DNA of 64,000 nt, from assembly GCA_016704535.1 (NCBI GenBank), contig JADIZZ010000001.1, positions 186,001 through 250,000 of the forward strand, given 5' to 3'. Both the position numbers and the translations under genes were made by a program. The stretch's first letter is position 1, and the number at the start of each line of letters is the position of its first letter. The stretch is from Betaproteobacteria bacterium. Its GTDB lineage: Bacteria > Pseudomonadota > Gammaproteobacteria > Burkholderiales > Burkholderiaceae_C. Below the pieces are notes generated by a model. The model did no database searches. It saw nothing but the letters and a program-made list of their open reading frames with translations, and was not told the origin of the DNA. Below are positions 18,057-28,015 of the stretch, piece by piece.

Positions 18057-19069
18057 GCGGGGAATTCGCGTAGCGCCTTCACGGCACCGGCGCCAACGCC
18101 GGCGCCAAACCGCTTGGCCAGACGCTCGACGACGTTGGGGCGCGGCGTGTAGTCGATGATCTCCTCGGCCTTGATGACTTCGCGTGCCACGTGATCGAGG
18201 TTGCCCACGCCATCGACCAGGCCGAGTTTCACGGCCTCGGCGCCGTTCCAGAACAAGCCCGAAAAGGTCTCGGGCGTTTCCTTCAGTCGTGCGCCGCGGC
18301 CTTGCCTGACGACGTCGATGAACTGCTGGTGAATCTGGTCGATCATGGCCTTGGCCAGTGCCGTTTGCTGTGCATTGGCCGGGCTGAAGGGGTCGAGCAT
18401 GCCCTTGTTCTCGCCGGCCGTGAGCAGCCGGCGCTCGACGCCCAGTTTCTCCATCAGGCCCGTGAAGCCGAAGCCGTCCATCAGCACGCCGATGCTGCCC
18501 ACGAGACTGGCCTTGTCGACGTAGATCTCGTCGGCGGCCACGGCAATGTAGTAGGCGCCCGAGGCGCACATCTCCTCGACCACCGCGTAGACCTTCTTGT
18601 TGTGCTTGGCCTTCAAGCGACGGATCTCGTCGTTGACGATGCCGCTCTGCACCGGGCTGCCGCCGGGCGAGTTGATGCGCAGCACCACGGCCTGCGCACC
18701 CGCGTCCTCGAAGGCGAGCTTCAACGCACCGACCAGATCTTCCGCATTGGCCTCCTCTTCCAGGCCGATCTCGCCCCGCACTTCCACCAGCGCGGTGTGC
18801 GGCGCGCTGGGCGCGGTGCCAGGACCTTGCTGCGCCAGGCCGGCCCACAGCACGACGGTCACCAGGCCCAGCCAGGCCAGGCGGAAGAACAGCCGCCAGC
18901 GGCGTTCGCTCTTCTGCTGGCGCAGCATCTCCATCGCCACGCGCTCGAGCGAGGACTCGAACCCGCTGCTCGCGCCAAGCGGCGTGGCCGCCACGGCGAT
19001 GCCTTGCCGCGGCACGTTGTTCAGGGGGTCCACCGGGCCGGAAGGGGGTGGCGTGTCAGTGGCGCTCAT
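18047..19069 (-). CDS. sppA: signal peptide peptidase SppA, S49 family
   Basis: A 340-residue membrane protease of the short SppA type. A single transmembrane helix spans about 60-80 after a polar N-terminus. The catalytic domain has RINSPGGSP (131-139), the nucleophile Ser170 in CASGAYY, and KASLVGSIG. The general-base lysine is probably in AGENKG. It degrades residual signal peptides in the membrane. It overlaps the Rieske gene by 4 nt and psd by 10 nt, so co-transcription is likely. Confidence 0.92.
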   Translation of the reverse strand: MSATDTPPPSGPVDPLNNVPRQGIAVAATPLGASSGFESSLERVAMEMLRQQKSERRWRLFFRLAWLGLVTVVLWAGLAQQGPGTAPSAPHTALVEVRGEIGLEEEANAEDLVGALKLAFEDAGAQAVVLRINSPGGSPVQSGIVNDEIRRLKAKHNKKVYAVVEEMCASGAYYIAVAADEIYVDKASLVGSIGVLMDGFGFTGLMEKLGVERRLLTAGENKGMLDPFSPANAQQTALAKAMIDQIHQQFIDVVRQGRGARLKETPETFSGLFWNGAEAVKLGLVDGVGNLDHVAREVIKAEEIIDYTPRPNVVERLAKRFGAGVGAGAVKALREFPAWR

Positions 19070-19488
19070 GGGGAACTTTCAGAAGGCGGTGCATCGAAAG
19101 GCACCGGCCGGATGTCGCGGGAAGGATACCAATGCACCCAGCCGTCGCTCTCGCCGACGTGCAGTGGCGTCAACTGGCCGCGTCCGCACGGGCCACCGAC
19201 GCAGCGGCCATCGCTGGGCTCGTATTCCGCACCGTGGATGCTGCACAGGATGACGCGCTTCTCGATGTCGAGGAACTCGCCCGGCTGCCAGTCCATCTCG
19301 GTGGGCACGTGCACGCAGCGGTTCAGGTAAGCACGCACCTCGCCGTCGAAACGCAGCGCAAAGGCGCGTGCCGGGCGGCCGCACTCCAGCACGTCCCAGA
19401 CCCAGGCGCGGCCACGCTCTTCGAGTTCGGCGGCGGCGCACAGCGCCTCCGGCTCGACGTCCGGCTCGGGGGCTGCCACGTGACTCAA
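19066..19488 (-). CDS. small Rieske [2Fe-2S] protein
   Basis: A 140-residue protein with a Rieske cluster site: Cys58-x-His60 (NRCVHVP) and Cys82-x2-His85 (LCSIHGAEY), then GRCVGGPC. It has no signal or membrane segment, so it resembles soluble Rieske ferredoxins. No oxygenase is encoded nearby. It sits in overlap (4 nt each side) between gph and sppA, an order common in Burkholderiales. Its electron partner is unknown. Confidence 0.88.
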   Translation of the reverse strand: MSHVAAPEPDVEPEALCAAAELEERGRAWVWDVLECGRPARAFALRFDGEVRAYLNRCVHVPTEMDWQPGEFLDIEKRVILCSIHGAEYEPSDGRCVGGPCGRGQLTPLHVGESDGWVHWYPSRDIRPVPFDAPPSESSP

Positions 19489-20153
19489 GCGTGCTCCAGC
19501 AGCCAGTCGTGCAGCTCACGCGTGCTGTGCGCGACGAAGAGCGGCTTGTGGGTCTCGAACGCCTCGGCGTCGTGTGCACCGTAGCTCACCGCCACGCGCG
19601 ACGCGCCAGCGTTGACGGCCAGCAGCAGGTCGTGCGTGGTGTCGCCGATCATCAGCGTGCGCTCGGGCGCCACGCCGAACTCGGCCATCAGTTCCTGCAG
19701 CATGCGCGGGTGCGGCTTGCTCGCGGTCTCGTCGGCGGTGCGCGTGGCGTCGAACATGTCGGCCAACTGCGAGTGCGCCAGCGCGTCGTCCAGCCCGCGG
19801 CGGTTCTTGCCGGTGGCGACGGCCAGGAAGTGCTGACGCTCTTTCAGCGCCTGCAGCATCTCCAGCGTGCCGGGGAAGAGCACCAGTTCGTCCTTGCTTG
19901 CGAAGTAGTGGTGGCGGTAGCGCAGGCCCAGTTCGTTGACACGTTCGGCCGGTAGGTCGGGCACGGCATGGCGCAGCGCATCGTGCAGGCCCAGGCCGAT
20001 GACGTAGGCGGCCGCCTCGTCGCTGGGCGCGGCCACGCCGACGTCGCGGCAGGCGTTCTGGATGCAGCGCACGATGAGCATCGTGCTGTCGAAGAGCGTG
20101 CCGTCCCAATCGAAGGCGATGAGGTCGTAGCGACGGTGTCGGGGTCTGTTCAT
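19485..20153 (-). CDS. HAD-family phosphatase, phosphoglycolate phosphatase-like
   Basis: A 222-residue HAD hydrolase of subclass IA. Motif I is FDWDGTLFDS (Asp15, Asp17), motif II the VATGK stretch, motif III the KPHP lysine and motif IV GDTTHDLLLA. The cap domain is inserted after motif I. The family includes Gph and pyrophosphatase PpaX; substrate cannot be fixed. The ATG at 20153 is the only start giving the HAD N-terminus. Confidence 0.87.
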   Translation of the reverse strand: MNRPRHRRYDLIAFDWDGTLFDSTMLIVRCIQNACRDVGVAAPSDEAAAYVIGLGLHDALRHAVPDLPAERVNELGLRYRHHYFASKDELVLFPGTLEMLQALKERQHFLAVATGKNRRGLDDALAHSQLADMFDATRTADETASKPHPRMLQELMAEFGVAPERTLMIGDTTHDLLLAVNAGASRVAVSYGAHDAEAFETHKPLFVAHSTRELHDWLLEHA

Positions 20154-20199
20154 GGGGGCAGGAGTGTCGCGCAGGTGCGTGCCGGGCGCAGGCGCGGGG

Positions 20200-21189
20200 T
20201 CAAGCCAGCAACGCGGTGCATTCGGGAGGCAGCGGCGCCACGACGGTGATGCGTTCACCCGTGGCGGGGTGGTCGAAGGCAAGCTGCCGGGCGTGCAGGA
20301 ACATGCGGCTGAAGCCGTGTTCGCGCGCAAAGGCCTTGTTGCGCGCGAAATCCCCGTATTTCGGATCGCCGACGATGGGGTGGCCGTGGCTGGCCAGGTG
20401 CACGCGGATCTGGTGCGTGCGGCCGGTCTTCAGCGTCACGTCCAGCAAAGTGGTGGCGCCATCGTCGGCCTGCAGGCGTTGCGCCACCTTCACCAGCGTG
20501 ATGCTGCGCCGGCCGTCGGCGTGGTCGGCGGCCACCACGCGAACGTGGCGTTCACCCTGCGCGTCCAGGCCCTTGTGCAGCGCCAGGTCGATGACCTTGA
20601 GCTTGTCGGGCCAGGCGCCGAAGACCAGCGCGGCGTAGACCTTGCCGGTGTCGCGGCTGCGGAACTGGTCCTGCAGCGCGGTCAGCGCGCTGCGCTTCTT
20701 GGCCAGCAGCAGCACGCCCGAGGTTTCCTTGTCGAGCCGGTGCACCAGTTCCAGGAAGCGGGTTGCCGGTCGGGCGGAACGCAGTTGCTCGATGACTCCG
20801 GAACTCACGCCGCTGCCGCCGTGCACCGCCACGCCGGCGGGCTTGGCGATGGCCAGCAGGTGTTCGTCCTCGAACAACACCGGGAACTCACGAGGCGGCG
20901 CCTTCGGCACCGCGTCCAAGCGCGGCACCGGCAACCGCATCGGCGGCAGGCGCACGTCGTCGCCCTCGGCCACGCGGGTGTCGGCGCTGGCCCGGCCCTT
21001 GTTCAGCCGCACCTCACCCGAGCGGATAACGCGGTAGACGTGGGTCTTCGGCACGCCCTTCAGCACGCGAAGCAGGAAATTGTCGAGACGTTGGCCTGCC
21101 GATTCTGCGTCCACCGTCAGGTGGCGCACGGCAGGGGCATCGGATGTGGCCGTCGGCCGGGCTTTGGCCCCTATAATCTGCCGCTCCAC
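20200..21189 (-). CDS. rluC: 23S rRNA pseudouridine synthase, RluC type
   Basis: A 329-residue protein with an N-terminal S4 domain (about 30-90: QRLDNFLLRVLKGVPKTHVYR) and an RluA-family catalytic domain with the active aspartate in HRLDKETSGVLLLAKK. Late motifs GRTHQIRVHL and FLHARQL are typical of RluC, which modifies positions 955, 2504 and 2580 of 23S rRNA in E. coli. The start is GTG at 21189; upstream frame runs into the rne leader. It is divergent from rne, an arrangement widespread in Proteobacteria. Confidence 0.92.
   Translation of the reverse strand: MERQIIGAKARPTATSDAPAVRHLTVDAESAGQRLDNFLLRVLKGVPKTHVYRVIRSGEVRLNKGRASADTRVAEGDDVRLPPMRLPVPRLDAVPKAPPREFPVLFEDEHLLAIAKPAGVAVHGGSGVSSGVIEQLRSARPATRFLELVHRLDKETSGVLLLAKKRSALTALQDQFRSRDTGKVYAALVFGAWPDKLKVIDLALHKGLDAQGERHVRVVAADHADGRRSITLVKVAQRLQADDGATTLLDVTLKTGRTHQIRVHLASHGHPIVGDPKYGDFARNKAFAREHGFSRMFLHARQLAFDHPATGERITVVAPLPPECTALLA
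21172..21177 (+). promoter_or_regulatory. possible -10 box of rne
   Basis: A perfect TATAAT occurs inside the 5' end of rluC, on the strand of rne. The region 17 bp upstream does not resemble a -35 box. If used, the rne transcript would begin near 21184 and carry a leader of about 610 nt. Confidence 0.4.
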
Positions 21190-21795
21190 GTTTGCGCTGT
21201 AAGTGCTTGATTTTTCGGAGTTTACGCTGGCCTTTCCGGTGTACGCGTGGGGTGTGGCAGGGTGGGGCGCGAGCCCCCCAGCCCGCAACAGAGGTGATGC
21301 AACGCCCGCAGCGGGCGTTCGGGCCGGGGCCCTACAGGTACCTGGCAGGCCGCAGCTGCAGGTGGCAGAGAAACGAAGAAGAACCCTGTCTCGCCCCAAG
21401 GCGAGACACCCGTGAACACCCGTGGTGGCAGAGCGCCGAAGCCGGCGGCTCTGGCACCCGCGCCCGGTGCGCCCAGTCGCAGTCCATGTCGTCCCCGTCT
21501 CCCGTCCAACACCGCACACGCCTGCATGCGCTTCGGCCTTTCGCCGCAAGCCGGGGCGTGGGGGTACCGCCGCGTGATCCGCGGCGGCCAGGGCCGACGC
21601 CGCATGCCGCTGCAGCCGCGCCCGAAGCGCACGCGCCAACGCTGCGTCCCTGACCGCCCCCGGCGGCAAGAATCGCAGTCCAGGGCATTTCGCGCCGACG
21701 GTTCCACCGCGTTTTTCGTGCATCGATGTGAGTACGGCGAGTAATCGCCAAAACGGGCAGCGTGCCGCCAGGCACCCTGCCCCGCTGGAGTGCAC
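21190..21795 (+). other. long gene-free leader of rne
   Basis: This 606-bp stretch between rluC and rne holds no convincing protein gene; its short frames lack homology-like features. It contains several GC-rich hairpins, for example CGCCCGC/GCGGGCG at about 21304 and TCTCGCC/GGCGAGA around 21390-21405. In E. coli the long rne 5' UTR mediates RNase E autoregulation, so a similar role is plausible. Confidence 0.5.
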
Positions 21796-24768
21796 ATGAA
21801 ACGCATGCTGATCAACGCCACGCAGCCGGAAGAGCGGCGCCTGGCCATCGTCGACGGGCAGAAGCTGCTCGACTTCGAAACCGAGATCGAGGGGCGCGAA
21901 CAGCGCAAGGGCAACATCTACAAGGCGCTCATCACGCGCGTGGAGCCCAGCCTGGAAGCCTGCTTCGTCGACTACGGCGAAGACCGCCACGGCTTCCTGC
22001 CGTTCAAGGAAATCTCGAAGAACTACTTCCGCGAAGGCGTCGACGTCAAGAACGCGCGCATCCAGGATGTCGTCAAGGAAGGCGACAACCTGCTCGTGCA
22101 GGTGGAGAAGGAAGAGCGCGGCAACAAGGGTGCCGCACTCACCACCTTCGTGAGTCTCGCCGGCCGCTACCTGGTGCTGATGCCCAACAACCCGCGCGGC
22201 GGCGGCGTCAGCCGGCGCATCGAGGGTGAACAGCGCGAGGAGCTGAAGGAAAACCTCGACCAGCTCGACTACCCCAAGGGCATGAGCCTGATCGCGCGCA
22301 CCGCCGGCATCGGCCGCAGCGCCGAAGAGCTGCAGTGGGACCTGAACTACATGCTCAAGCTGTGGGACGCCATCGACGGCGCTTCCAAGGCGGGCAAGGG
22401 CGCCTTCCTGATCTACCAGGAAAGCAGCCTCGTCATCCGTGCCATCCGCGACTACTTCACCGCCGACATCGGCGAGATCCTGATCGACACCGACGACATC
22501 TTCGAGCAGGCCCAGCAGTTCATGAACCACGTGATGCCCGAGACGGCCAATCGCGTGAAGCGCTACCGCGACGACGCGGCGCTGTTCAGCCGCTTCCAGA
22601 TCGAGCACCAGATCGAGACGGCCTTCAGCCGCACGGTGAACCTGCCCTCGGGCGGCGCCATCGTCATCGACCACACCGAGGCGCTGGTCTCGGTGGACGT
22701 GAACTCGGCGCGCGCCACGCGCGGCAGCGACATCGAGGAAACCGCCACCCGCACCAACCTGGAAGCCGCCGACGAAGTGGCGCGCCAGATGCGCCTGCGC
22801 GACCTGGGCGGCCTGATCGTCGTCGACTTCATCGACATGGAAGAGAGCAAGAACCGGCGCGAGGTGGAAAACCGCCTGCGCGACGGCCTGCGCTCCGACC
22901 GTGCCCGCGTGCAGTTCAGCAGCATCAGCAAGTTCGGCCTGCTCGAGCTTTCCCGCCAGCGCCTGCGCCCGGCGCTGAGCGAAGGCAACCACATCACCTG
23001 CCCGCGCTGCAACGGCACCGGCCACATCCGCGACACGGAGTCTTCTGCACTGCAGATCCTGCGCATCATCCAGGAAGAGGCGCTGAAGGAAAACACCGCC
23101 GCCGTGCACGTGCAGGTGCCGGTGGAAGTGACGAGCTTCCTGCTCAACGAAAAGCGCAGCGAAATCACCAAGATCGAACTGAAGCAGCGCGTCACCGTGC
23201 TGCTGGTGCCCAACAAGCACCTCGAGACGCCGAACTACAAGCTGGAGCGCCTGCGCCACGACGACCCGCGCCTGGAGAGCCTGCAGGCCAGCTACACGAT
23301 GATCGAGGAGCCGGACGACGAGGTGGGCATCACCCGTCGCGAAAAGGCCAAGCCCAAGCAGGAACCGGTGATCAAGGGCGTGCTGCCCGACCAGCCGGCG
23401 CCGCCCGCGCCGGCCCCGGCGCCGTTGCCAGCCCCGGTGGCCGTGGCGGCGCCCGTGCCCGCGCCGCGTGCGCCGGCACCGGCACCCGCGCCGGCGGGTG
23501 GTGGCTTCTTTGCCTGGATCGGCCGCCTGTTCGGCGGCACGCCATCCGCGGCTCCTGCACCCGTAGCGGCACCGGCCGTGGTCGCTGCAGCCGTGGCCGG
23601 TACCGCATCGGCCCCCGAGAAGCGCGAAGGCCGACGCGGTGAACGTGGCGGCCGTGGTGGCGAACGCGGCGGTGAACGTGGCGGCCGTGGTGGCCGCGAC
23701 CGCGGTGAGCGTGAAGGCGGCAGCCGTGAAGGCCGCGAGAACCGCGAAGGCCGTGGCCGTGGCCCGCGGCCCGAGACTGCTGCCGATGGCAGCGCGCCGG
23801 CCACCCGCGAAGAGCGCGCGCCGCGCAACGCCGAACGTGGCGGTGACCGCGGTGAGGGCCGCGGCGAAGGCCGTGGTGGCGATCGCAACGGCGAACGCCG
23901 TGGCCCACGCCCCGAGCGCAGCGCCGCGCCGCAGGGCAGCGAAGACTTGGCCAACGCCGCAGCCGTCGCCGCCCTGCCGCAAGGCCTGGCCGAGGCCTTG
24001 CCGGGTGCCGAAGCCCCGGCCGCCGAAGGTGAACGCGAAGGCCGCGGCCGCCGCCGCCGTCGGGGTGGCCGCGACCGTGGTGAAGGCCGCACCGACGAGG
24101 CACGTACCGACGAAACCCTTGCCACCGAAGGCGGCGAAGCCAGCGCAGTGAGCGAGACAGCCGAGGCCGCCACGCCCGCCCCCGCCGCCGAAGGCGAAGC
24201 CCCGGCCGAAGGCGGTGACCGTGAACGGGGCCGCCGCCGCGGTGGCCGTGGCCGCGACCGGCAGCGTGATGGCCGCGACGAGCAGCCCCGCGAAGGCGGT
24301 GAGGCCCCCGAGGCCGCACCCGCCGCGCTGATGCCGGCGATGCACGACGACGGCGAAGGCCAGCCCGCGCCGATGGCCGAGGCGGCAGTCGCCGAAGGCG
24401 AAGTGGCGCTGGTACCCGCGGCGTCTCTCGCAGCCGCTCCGGCGCCGGCCCCCGCCCCCCCACCGCGGGTGGCGCCTGCCCCGGCACCGACCCCCGCGCC
24501 GGCCGCCGTGGCCCCGCGCATACAGCCTTTCGTACTGCCCTTGACCGACCTGCAGGCCCTGGCCGCGGAAGCCGGGCTGGAGTGGGTGTGCTCTGATGCC
24601 GAAAAGGTCGCCAGCGCCCAAGCGGCCATCGCCGCCACACCGAAGGCCATCCACGTTCCGCGTGAACCGCGGCCGCCGGTTGTGCTCGACGAAGGCCCGC
24701 TGGTGCTGGTCGAGACGCGCAAGGACCTGTCGCAGCTGAAGCTGCCGTTCGACCAGTCCGCCGTGTAA
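21796..24768 (+). CDS. rne: ribonuclease E
   Basis: A 990-residue endoribonuclease. The N-terminal half has the S1 domain (about 36-120), the 5' sensor and DNase-I-like catalytic region ([21 protein letters not shown]) and the zinc link CPRCNGTGH near residue 400. After about residue 525 it becomes disordered, rich in Pro/Ala and then in [15 protein letters not shown] repeats that would bind RNA and degradosome partners. The ATG at 21796, preceded by GGAG, starts the family sequence [15 protein letters not shown]. It processes rRNA and tRNA precursors and decays mRNA at the membrane. Confidence 0.96.
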   Translation: MKRMLINATQPEERRLAIVDGQKLLDFETEIEGREQRKGNIYKALITRVEPSLEACFVDYGEDRHGFLPFKEISKNYFREGVDVKNARIQDVVKEGDNLLVQVEKEERGNKGAALTTFVSLAGRYLVLMPNNPRGGGVSRRIEGEQREELKENLDQLDYPKGMSLIARTAGIGRSAEELQWDLNYMLKLWDAIDGASKAGKGAFLIYQESSLVIRAIRDYFTADIGEILIDTDDIFEQAQQFMNHVMPETANRVKRYRDDAALFSRFQIEHQIETAFSRTVNLPSGGAIVIDHTEALVSVDVNSARATRGSDIEETATRTNLEAADEVARQMRLRDLGGLIVVDFIDMEESKNRREVENRLRDGLRSDRARVQFSSISKFGLLELSRQRLRPALSEGNHITCPRCNGTGHIRDTESSALQILRIIQEEALKENTAAVHVQVPVEVTSFLLNEKRSEITKIELKQRVTVLLVPNKHLETPNYKLERLRHDDPRLESLQASYTMIEEPDDEVGITRREKAKPKQEPVIKGVLPDQPAPPAPAPAPLPAPVAVAAPVPAPRAPAPAPAPAGGGFFAWIGRLFGGTPSAAPAPVAAPAVVAAAVAGTASAPEKREGRRGERGGRGGERGGERGGRGGRDRGEREGGSREGRENREGRGRGPRPETAADGSAPATREERAPRNAERGGDRGEGRGEGRGGDRNGERRGPRPERSAAPQGSEDLANAAAVAALPQGLAEALPGAEAPAAEGEREGRGRRRRRGGRDRGEGRTDEARTDETLATEGGEASAVSETAEAATPAPAAEGEAPAEGGDRERGRRRGGRGRDRQRDGRDEQPREGGEAPEAAPAALMPAMHDDGEGQPAPMAEAAVAEGEVALVPAASLAAAPAPAPAPPPRVAPAPAPTPAPAAVAPRIQPFVLPLTDLQALAAEAGLEWVCSDAEKVASAQAAIAATPKAIHVPREPRPPVVLDEGPLVLVETRKDLSQLKLPFDQSAV

Positions 24769-24796
24769 GCAGCGCCCACCGCGCAGACTGCGCAGC

Positions 24797-24829
24797 AAGA
24801 AGGCCCCGCATGCGGGGCCTTCTTGTTTC
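24797..24829. terminator. bidirectional terminator between rne and nagZ
   Basis: A perfect 28-bp palindrome (24797-24824), with arms AAGAAGGCCCCGC and GCGGGGCCTTCTT, followed by TTCTTGTTT on the rne side and mirrored A-rich sequence on the nagZ side. It separates the convergent genes. Confidence 0.88.
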
Positions 24830-24874
24830 AGCGCCTCCGCAGCCTGTGGGCGCCGGCGGGCCAGCAACGGGCCA

Positions 24875-25960
24875 TCAGGGAAGTCGTTCCAGCGCGCGCT
24901 GGTAGACCGGGTCGTGCATCAGCTCGTCCCAGGGCAATGGCGCGGTCTGAGGCAGCAATGCGATGCGGCGCAGTTCGCTGTCGGGATCGGGCTGCCAGCG
25001 GCCGTCGGTGGCAGCGGCCTGCAGGTCGGCCAGCAGACTGTCCACCGCCTCGCCGCCAGCGGTGAGTGACTGGTTGCACAGCAGTGCCAGATCGCACCCG
25101 GCGTTCAGCGCCAGCAACGCGGCCTCGGCGTAGCTGAGCAGGCTGCCGTCGAGGTGGCGCGCGCCTTCCATGCTGAGGTCGTCGGTGAACACCGCGCCGG
25201 TGAAGCCGAACTGGCCGCGCAGGACGTCCTTCAGCCAGCGCTCGGAAAAGCCCGCCGGCCGGTGATCGACCTTCGGGAAGACCACGTGCGCCGGCATCAC
25301 CGCGGTGAGCGTGCTGCTGAGCCATTCGTAAGGTCGCGCGTCGTCGGCCAGGATGGTCTTCAGGCTGCGCTTGTCGACGGGCACCGCGACATGGCTGTCT
25401 GCCATGGCGTAACCGTGGCCCGGGAAGTGCTTGCCGCAATGCGCCATGCCGGCGCGCAGCATGCCGTGCGCCAAGCTCTTGGCCAGCATCGTGACGACAC
25501 GCGGGTCGCGGTGGAAGGCGCGGTCGCCAATGACCTGGCTGTGGCTGTGCTCGAGGTCGAGCACGGGCGCGAAGCTGAGGTCGACGCCGCAGGCGCGCAA
25601 CTCGCTGGCCATCACGAAACCCAAGGCGCTGGCGGCGTCACTGGCAGTCAGCGCGCCGCTACCGGGCTGGCCCTTGGCGTCCTTCATCCATTGTTCGCCC
25701 AAAGCGCGCATCGGGGGCAGGGCGGTGAAGCCGTCGGTGCGGAAGCGCTGCACGCGGCCGCCTTCGTGGTCGACGCAGACCAGCACGTCGGGCCGCGCGC
25801 GCTTGATGGCCGAGGTGAGTTCGGTGAGTTGCTGGCGGCTTTCCCAGTTGCGTGCAAACAGCACTACGCCTCCGGTCAGCGGATGCTTCAGGCGCCGGCG
25901 GTCGGCCGCGTTCAGCGTGGTGCCGGCGATGTCGAGCACGACGGGGGCATGCAGGTTCAT
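24875..25960 (-). CDS. nagZ: beta-N-acetylhexosaminidase NagZ
   Basis: A 361-residue glycoside hydrolase family 3 enzyme. The GH3 signature KHFPGHG with the following D-x-S-H (DSHVAVP) supplies the Asp/His general acid loop, and the nucleophile aspartate is in [19 protein letters not shown] is the conserved early motif. It removes GlcNAc from muropeptides in the cytosol during peptidoglycan recycling. Its start overlaps acpS by 4 nt. It is last in the recO-pdxJ-acpS-nagZ chain. Confidence 0.95.
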   Translation of the reverse strand: MNLHAPVVLDIAGTTLNAADRRRLKHPLTGGVVLFARNWESRQQLTELTSAIKRARPDVLVCVDHEGGRVQRFRTDGFTALPPMRALGEQWMKDAKGQPGSGALTASDAASALGFVMASELRACGVDLSFAPVLDLEHSHSQVIGDRAFHRDPRVVTMLAKSLAHGMLRAGMAHCGKHFPGHGYAMADSHVAVPVDKRSLKTILADDARPYEWLSSTLTAVMPAHVVFPKVDHRPAGFSERWLKDVLRGQFGFTGAVFTDDLSMEGARHLDGSLLSYAEAALLALNAGCDLALLCNQSLTAGGEAVDSLLADLQAAATDGRWQPDPDSELRRIALLPQTAPLPWDELMHDPVYQRALERLP

Positions 25961-26364
25961 GGCGGGGGTTCCCGGGTTTCGACGACGACAAACGATGCCG
26001 CATAGTCGGTTTCGTCGGTGACGGTGACATGGGCCACCAGCTGGCGCGCGGCGAACCAGTCGGCCAGTTCGCCTGACAACTTCAGCACGGGTTTGCCGCT
26101 GGGCTCGTTGAGGATCTCGCAGGCCTTCCAGCTCATCGGCCAGCGCATGCCCAGGCCGATGGCTTTCGAGAAGGCTTCCTTGGCCGAGAAGCGTGTGGCC
26201 AGGAAACGCAGGCCACGCGCCTCGACCCGTGCGCGGCGGGATTGGAAGACCTGCAGTTCGGCCGGCCCCAGCACCCGTTCGGCGAAGCGGACGCCGCCGC
26301 GCCGGGCCACGGTGGCCTCGATGCGGCGGATGTCGCAGATGTCGGTGCCGATGCCGTAGATCAC
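25957..26364 (-). CDS. acpS: holo-ACP synthase
   Basis: A 135-residue trimeric phosphopantetheinyl transferase. It has the signature [15 protein letters not shown] with the Mg-binding Asp8 and the [11 protein letters not shown] motif. It loads 4'-phosphopantetheine on AcpP, whose gene lies at 38990-39229 in the same block. The start is GTG at 26364, in 4-nt overlap with pdxJ, which gives the canonical N-terminus. Confidence 0.94.
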   Translation of the reverse strand: MIYGIGTDICDIRRIEATVARRGGVRFAERVLGPAELQVFQSRRARVEARGLRFLATRFSAKEAFSKAIGLGMRWPMSWKACEILNEPSGKPVLKLSGELADWFAARQLVAHVTVTDETDYAASFVVVETREPPP

Positions 26365-27179
26365 GGCTGCGCTTGCGCGGCGGCGATGCAGGCGCGGTAA
26401 CGGCGCACCGTCTCGGGCAGGCCGAATTCGAGCGCGTCGGAGATCAAGGCATGACCGATGGAGACCTCGAGCACGCCGGGCACGCCGCGCAGGAAGTCGG
26501 CGAGGTTGTCGCGATTCAGGTCGTGGCCGGCGTTGACGCCCAGGCCGGCGGCCTGCGCGGCGGCAGCCGCAGCGGCGAAGCGCGCCAGTTGCGCGCTCTG
26601 GCCCGTCTTGCCATGTGCTGCAGCAGATCCATGCAAGTCGGCCGCATGCGCGGCCGCGTAGGGCTCGGTATACAGCTCGACACGGTCGGCGCCCACGGCG
26701 CGCGCTGCGGCCATCACGTCCGGCTCGGCGTCCATGAAGAGGCTGACCCGCACACCCAGTGCATGGCACTCATCGATCAGCGGCCGCAGGCGTTCGCTGT
26801 CGGCGGCGAGGTTCCAGCCGTGGTCGCTGGTGAACTGGTCTTCGCTGTCGGGCACGAAGGTGGCCTGGTCGGGTTTCACCGCGCGGATGAAGCCCATCAG
26901 GTTCTGGAAGGGGTTGCCTTCGATGTTGGATTCGGCCTGCGGCCAGTCTTTCAGCAGCGCCGCGATGTCGTGCACGTCGTGGGCGCGGATGTGTCGCTCG
27001 TCGGGCCGTGGGTGTACGGTGATGCCATCGCAGCCGGCCTGCAGGCACAGCGTGGCAGCGTGCACGACGCTCGGTATGCCCAGGTGGCGCGTGTTGCGTA
27101 GCTGCGCCACCTTGTTGACGTTGACCGACAGCGAGGTGCCGCCTGGGTGAGAGGTGTCGGGCAGGACGAGAGGATTCAT
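26361..27179 (-). CDS. pdxJ: pyridoxine 5'-phosphate synthase
   Basis: A 272-residue TIM-barrel enzyme with [29 protein letters not shown] and NIEGNP, and [11 protein letters not shown] near the C-terminus, all conserved PdxJ motifs. It condenses 1-deoxyxylulose 5-phosphate with aminoacetone phosphate in vitamin B6 synthesis. It overlaps recO and acpS by 4 nt each. An Ala-rich segment near residue 205 is slightly expanded. Confidence 0.95.
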   Translation of the reverse strand: MNPLVLPDTSHPGGTSLSVNVNKVAQLRNTRHLGIPSVVHAATLCLQAGCDGITVHPRPDERHIRAHDVHDIAALLKDWPQAESNIEGNPFQNLMGFIRAVKPDQATFVPDSEDQFTSDHGWNLAADSERLRPLIDECHALGVRVSLFMDAEPDVMAAARAVGADRVELYTEPYAAAHAADLHGSAAAHGKTGQSAQLARFAAAAAAAQAAGLGVNAGHDLNRDNLADFLRGVPGVLEVSIGHALISDALEFGLPETVRRYRACIAAAQAQP

Positions 27180-28015
27180 CGCAGATCCACGAGGCGCTGC
27201 ACGCCTTGCCAGACTTGGCGCGTGCGCAGCGGCGTGGGGCCCAGATGATAGTGAAGCAGCGCGCGCAGCGGCCCGCGCAGAGCCGTCGCCACCGGCGCGC
27301 AGGCCGCTCGCAGCGCGGCGGCGCTACCGGCCTGCGCCTGGTGCGTCAGTGCGGCTTCCAGCGCCACCCAGGTGTTGCCGGACAGGCCTTCGGCCTGCGC
27401 GATGACGCCGCCCTCGGCGGTCAGCGTGTAGCGTGCGTCAGGTGCCAGCGGCTGCGCAGTGAGCGTGGCGCTGTCGAGTTCGGGCAGCCAACCGAGCTCA
27501 CGCAGCAGCACGAGCTCGAAGGCGCGCAGTGCCGGGCCCTCGTCCTCAGCCGCGCCCAGAGCGGCCAGCGTGTCGGCATAGGCGTCGAAGAGCACGGGGT
27601 GAGCATCCTGCCTCGCCAGCAGCTTGAGCAGCAGTTCGTTCGCGTAGAAGCCCGAGAACATCGCTGCAGCGCCCAGCAGCGGCTGGCCGCCGGCCCATTC
27701 GGCACCGCGCAAGTTGAAGATCTCGGCCTGCTCGTCGGCCGGCGCCTTGCCCAGTTGCGCCAGCAGCGGCTGGAAGGGTAGCAGCACGGCTCGGAAGTTG
27801 GACGTTGGCCGCTTGGCGCCCTTGGCCGCCACCACGATGCGCCCCTGCGTGCGCGTGAAGAGCTCGACGATCAGACTGGTTTCACTCCAGTCGTGGGCGT
27901 GCAGGACGTAAGCCCGTAGCGCGGTGCCGCGACCGCCGCCGGGCCGCCCCAAGGCGGTCAACTCCCCCCGGGGGACGACGCGAAGCGTCTTGGGGCCTTC
28001 ATCATTCGTAGCCAT
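27176..28015 (-). CDS. recO: DNA repair protein RecO
   Basis: A 279-residue protein. The RecO OB-fold begins at about residue 33 ([37 protein letters not shown], split here for reading: [13 protein letters not shown] then [15 protein letters not shown]), followed by the helical zinc-less C-terminal domain. RecO anneals strands and loads RecA with RecR. The ATG at 28015 overlaps era by 14 nt. The first 30 or so residues are not RecO-like and are encoded by a dispersed hairpin repeat (27962-27995); the native start may be an internal TTG or GTG. Confidence 0.9.
   Translation of the reverse strand: MATNDEGPKTLRVVPRGELTALGRPGGGRGTALRAYVLHAHDWSETSLIVELFTRTQGRIVVAAKGAKRPTSNFRAVLLPFQPLLAQLGKAPADEQAEIFNLRGAEWAGGQPLLGAAAMFSGFYANELLLKLLARQDAHPVLFDAYADTLAALGAAEDEGPALRAFELVLLRELGWLPELDSATLTAQPLAPDARYTLTAEGGVIAQAEGLSGNTWVALEAALTHQAQAGSAAALRAACAPVATALRGPLRALLHYHLGPTPLRTRQVWQGVQRLVDLR
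27962..27995. repeat. post-stop hairpin repeat, copy 1
   Basis: CTCCCCCC-GGGGG, then a GACGC-gaa-GCGTC hairpin, then TTGGGG. It starts 7 nt beyond the era stop codon and is translated as part of the RecO N-terminus. Same layout as the copies at 31061 and 48869. Confidence 0.6.

Noticed and set aside
23600..24320. Short repeated units (GAACGTGGCGGC-like) that might suggest a repeat array
   Set aside because: They are in frame and encode the Arg/Gly-rich RNase E tail; unit length and spacing vary, so not CRISPR or a non-coding repeat.
20200..24867. Minus-strand open frame of about 1,555 codons covering rluC and the antisense of rne
   Set aside because: Only the rluC part shows family motifs. 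The rest is low-complexity antisense of rne kept open by GC bias.
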